This document shows positions 6,033 to 7,733 of a DNA stretch of 7,733 bases, piece after piece. The notes under the pieces are model-generated. The model searched no databases. It saw nothing but the letters and a program-made list of their open reading frames with translations, and was not told where the DNA came from. The stretch's first letter is position 1, and the number at the start of each line of letters is the position of its first letter. This stretch comes from CAZVIK01 sp964627045. GTDB lineage: Bacteria; Acidobacteriota; Terriglobia; Bryobacterales; Bryobacteraceae. Position numbers and translations under genes: made by a program. The stretch is from the NCBI GenBank assembly GCA_964627045.1, contig CAZVIK010000190.1:1-7733 (forward strand), in the 5' to 3' direction.

Positions 6033-7121
6033 TCAGTATCCCCGTTGTTTGTCTACCACATTCAGCAGGGGCAGTCCATTGGCGTACCGGCGGACATTCT
6101 CCGCCAGAAGGGCCATCTGGCGGACGCGCCGTTGCGGAGAGAATCCCGCCGTGTGGCAGGTAATGATGAGGTTCGGGCAATCCCAGAGCGGCGATTCGGA
6201 AGGCAGCGGCTCGGGCGTGGTGACGTCGAGCCCGGCGCCGGCGATCCAGCGTTCCTTGAGCGCGCGGACGAGCGCGGTCTGGTCGACGAGGCCGCCGCGC
6301 GAGATGTTGATGAAGTAGGCCGACTTTTTCATCGAGCGGAAGACCGTCTCGTTGAACATGCCTCGGGTTTCGGCGGTCAAAGGAGCGGCGCTGACCAGGA
6401 CATCGGCTTGCGGCGCCATTTCGGCAAACCACCCGGGCTCGCGGAGCGTGTCCACGAAGAGCGGCTTGTCCATGGGCTTGGCGTCGGTGGCCAGGATGCG
6501 CATGTTGAAACCGTAGTGTGCACGCATGGCGGTGGCTGAGCCGAGTCCGCCCATCCCGACGACGCCCATGGTCATGCCGTCGATTTCGACCAGGTTGCGC
6601 TCGGCGTTCCACTTCCTCTGCTGGAACTGCGGGACATAGTTGCTGTTGAGGCCCCGTGTGAGCGCGAGTAGCATGGCGATGGCGGTCTCCGAAATCGCCG
6701 GGGCGTAAGCGCGCGCCATGTTGGTGGCGACGATCGGGCTCTTGACCAACTCGGGGAAGAGCACGGTGTCCATACCGGCCTCGGTGTTCTGGATCCAGCG
6801 GAGGTTTTTCGCCTTGGCGAACATCTCGGCGTTGATGGAGCCGAAGACGACATCCACCTCGGGCAGCAGGCGGTCGAGTTCCTCGCGGTCCCTGGGAACG
6901 GTCATCACGACGTCTTTGCCCTGCGATTGGATGTTGCGGATCTCCTCGGCGTTGAAACTGGGGGGCGGCACCACGTAGGAGGTGGCGCTGGTGACGATCC
7001 GGATGCGCTGCGGCGGCGGATCGAAAATCGCGATGCGGTCGCTGGCGAGGGCCACCGGCACAGCCGGGGCCGCCGCCGTGGCGGCCAGGAAAAGCCTTCG
7101 GGAAACGGACGGGTCTTTCAT
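6033..7121 (-). CDS. D-2-hydroxyacid dehydrogenase with Tat signal peptide
   Basis: The product has 362 residues. ATG 7121 is preceded by a full Shine-Dalgarno AAGGAGG four bases upstream. The N-terminus reads SVSRRLFLAATAAA, a Tat leader, with a likely processing region near residue 27. The rest is a complete NAD(P)-dependent D-2-hydroxyacid dehydrogenase. It contains GMGGLG at 189-194 (nucleotide-binding loop), Asp213 at the end of the next strand, catalytic Arg275 (NISRGGLVD), Glu304 (TTPEPLP) and His323 (TCHTAG). The family reversibly reduces 2-keto acids such as hydroxypyruvate, glyoxylate or phenylpyruvate to D-2-hydroxy acids. A leader about 30 residues long before the catalytic domain is unusual for this normally cytoplasmic family. 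The gene lies 39 bases after an oxidoreductase gene and 30 bases before the isomerase gene on the same strand, an operon-like spacing. A hydroxypyruvate reductase role fits the isomerase neighbour but is an inference. Confidence 0.92.
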   Translation of the reverse strand: MKDPSVSRRLFLAATAAAPAVPVALASDRIAIFDPPPQRIRIVTSATSYVVPPPSFNAEEIRNIQSQGKDVVMTVPRDREELDRLLPEVDVVFGSINAEMFAKAKNLRWIQNTEAGMDTVLFPELVKSPIVATNMARAYAPAISETAIAMLLALTRGLNSNYVPQFQQRKWNAERNLVEIDGMTMGVVGMGGLGSATAMRAHYGFNMRILATDAKPMDKPLFVDTLREPGWFAEMAPQADVLVSAAPLTAETRGMFNETVFRSMKKSAYFINISRGGLVDQTALVRALKERWIAGAGLDVTTPEPLPSESPLWDCPNLIITCHTAGFSPQRRVRQMALLAENVRRYANGLPLLNVVDKQRGY

Positions 7122-7132
7122 TAGGCCTCCTT

Positions 7133-7148
7133 ATGAATAATTATTCAT
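7133..7148. promoter_or_regulatory. Perfect 16-bp palindrome before the dehydrogenase gene
   Basis: ATGAATAATTATTCAT is an exact inverted repeat, 14 of 16 bases A or T in otherwise GC-rich DNA. It lies in the 39-base gap between two minus-strand genes and directly abuts the Shine-Dalgarno of the dehydrogenase gene. It could be an operator for a dimeric regulator, or a weak mRNA stem affecting translation or message processing. No T-tract or strong stem supports a terminator, and the regulator is not identifiable. Confidence 0.5.
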
Positions 7149-7160
7149 TGCACGGGCGCG

Positions 7161-7709
7161 CTACACCTTTACGATGCTTTTTAGCTCTTTGTCCCAGGGC
7201 GCGCGGTAGGGCCGGGAACACATGGCGGCGGCTTCCTTGTCACCCACGACAACCTGCTTTTCGGGGTCCCACTGGACGCTGCGGCCCAGCCGCATCGAGA
7301 TATTCGCAAGATTGCAACCGACGGCGACGAAGTGGCCGTCCTCGACGTCGCACAGCGGGCGCTGCCGGGAGCGGATGCAGTCGATCCAATTGCGCTTGTT
7401 GGAAGCCATGTTGTCCTCGCCGGCGGGGACCTGGTAGGCGGGCGGCGCTTCGAACCACGTTTCCGGTTTCGCCTGTGTGTAGGCGGGGCCGCCGATGGGG
7501 TGCCCGAGGAAGCGTGGAATCGAATTGACGGGGTCGCCGTGCGACTCGGGGAGCACCTGGAGACTGCGTTCGGCCAGCAACATGGTGCCCTTGGTTCCGT
7601 GGAAGACCAGGCCGCGAGTGGCGGAATCCTCGCGTTGCGCGTTCAATTCGCGTATGGCTTTGTAAAGTAATATCCCCGGTAACCAAAAATGGGATCCCTG
7701 GTTTGGGGT
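7161..7709 (-). CDS. Gfo/Idh/MocA-family oxidoreductase, C-terminal part only
   Basis: The frame is open from just left of an in-frame TAA (7712-7710) to TAG at 7163-7161, about 182 codons. It encodes the C-terminal domain only. Recognisable family blocks are RGLVFHGTKGTMLL, NWIDCIRSRQRPLCDVEDGH, GCNLANISMRLGRSVQWD and the terminal SRPYRAPWDKELK. The Rossmann domain and any leader should lie beyond the right edge. No ATG or GTG occurs in frame between the TAA and the family-like sequence; the only possible start, TTG 7646, would give a meaningless half-protein. The gene is therefore either a 5'-truncated remnant or a normal gene damaged by sequence error at the scaffold end. It is first in the minus-strand row visible here, 39 bases before the dehydrogenase gene. 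The substrate is unknown. Confidence 0.85.
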   Translation of the reverse strand, partial: TPNQGSHFWLPGILLYKAIRELNAQREDSATRGLVFHGTKGTMLLAERSLQVLPESHGDPVNSIPRFLGHPIGGPAYTQAKPETWFEAPPAYQVPAGEDNMASNKRNWIDCIRSRQRPLCDVEDGHFVAVGCNLANISMRLGRSVQWDPEKQVVVGDKEAAAMCSRPYRAPWDKELKSIVKV

Positions 7710-7733
7710 TTAACCCCGTACTCCACTTCCGTA

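Noticed and set aside
6033..6612. Additional minus-strand frames within the dehydrogenase and isomerase genes
   Set aside because: They are frame shadows of the two enzymes; the true frames contain all catalytic motifs.
1..7733. CRISPR array, tRNA, insertion sequence, phage or defence system
   Set aside because: No spaced direct repeats, cloverleaf sequence, transposase, integrase or defence domains were seen on either strand.

Overview
The window looks like a metagenomic scaffold from a GC-rich Gram-negative bacterium, most plausibly an Acidobacteriota of the Solibacter/Bryobacter type. That is an inference from gene content: repeated Gfo/Idh/MocA oxidoreductases and other sugar-acid enzymes carrying twin-arginine (Tat) leaders, next to a MarC-family membrane protein and an AsnB. 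No rRNA or other marker gene is present. A run of ten Ns at 5189-5198 marks a scaffold join.

Layout. (1) Minus strand, left edge to 1365: a Tat-exported Gfo/Idh/MocA oxidoreductase, cut by the window edge, with a Pro/Gly/Met/Ala-rich insert of about 47 residues. (2) 1366-1574: a divergent intergenic region with promoter-like sequence and a small hairpin. (3) Plus strand 1575-2219: a MarC-family integral membrane protein followed by a GC hairpin. (4) Plus strand 2391-4232: a complete glutamine-hydrolysing asparagine synthetase with an unusual Trp in its pyrophosphate loop. (5) Minus strand, right edge to 4257: a tight gene row converging on asnB. In transcription order it holds the C-terminal part of a second Gfo/Idh/MocA oxidoreductase, a Tat-leader D-2-hydroxyacid dehydrogenase, a Tat-leader hydroxypyruvate-isomerase-like TIM barrel (interrupted by the Ns), and a Sec-leader HpcH/HpaI-family aldolase. 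Gaps in this row are 39, 30 and 34 bases.

How the genes may fit together. Known reactions of these families form a short chain. A GarL/HpaI-type aldolase releases pyruvate plus tartronate semialdehyde. A hydroxypyruvate isomerase interconverts tartronate semialdehyde and hydroxypyruvate. A D-2-hydroxyacid dehydrogenase reduces hydroxypyruvate to D-glycerate. What is unusual is that every gene of the row whose N-terminus is visible has an export signal, which points to the periplasm rather than the cytoplasm. The chain and its location are inferences; the signals and catalytic motifs are read directly from the sequence. A perfect 16-bp AT-rich palindrome directly before the ribosome binding site of the dehydrogenase is a candidate control site.

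I found no tRNA, rRNA, CRISPR array, insertion sequence or phage gene. No intergenic stretch exceeds about 210 bases. The last ~75 bases at the right edge differ in composition and carry an in-frame stop, so that end should be treated with caution.
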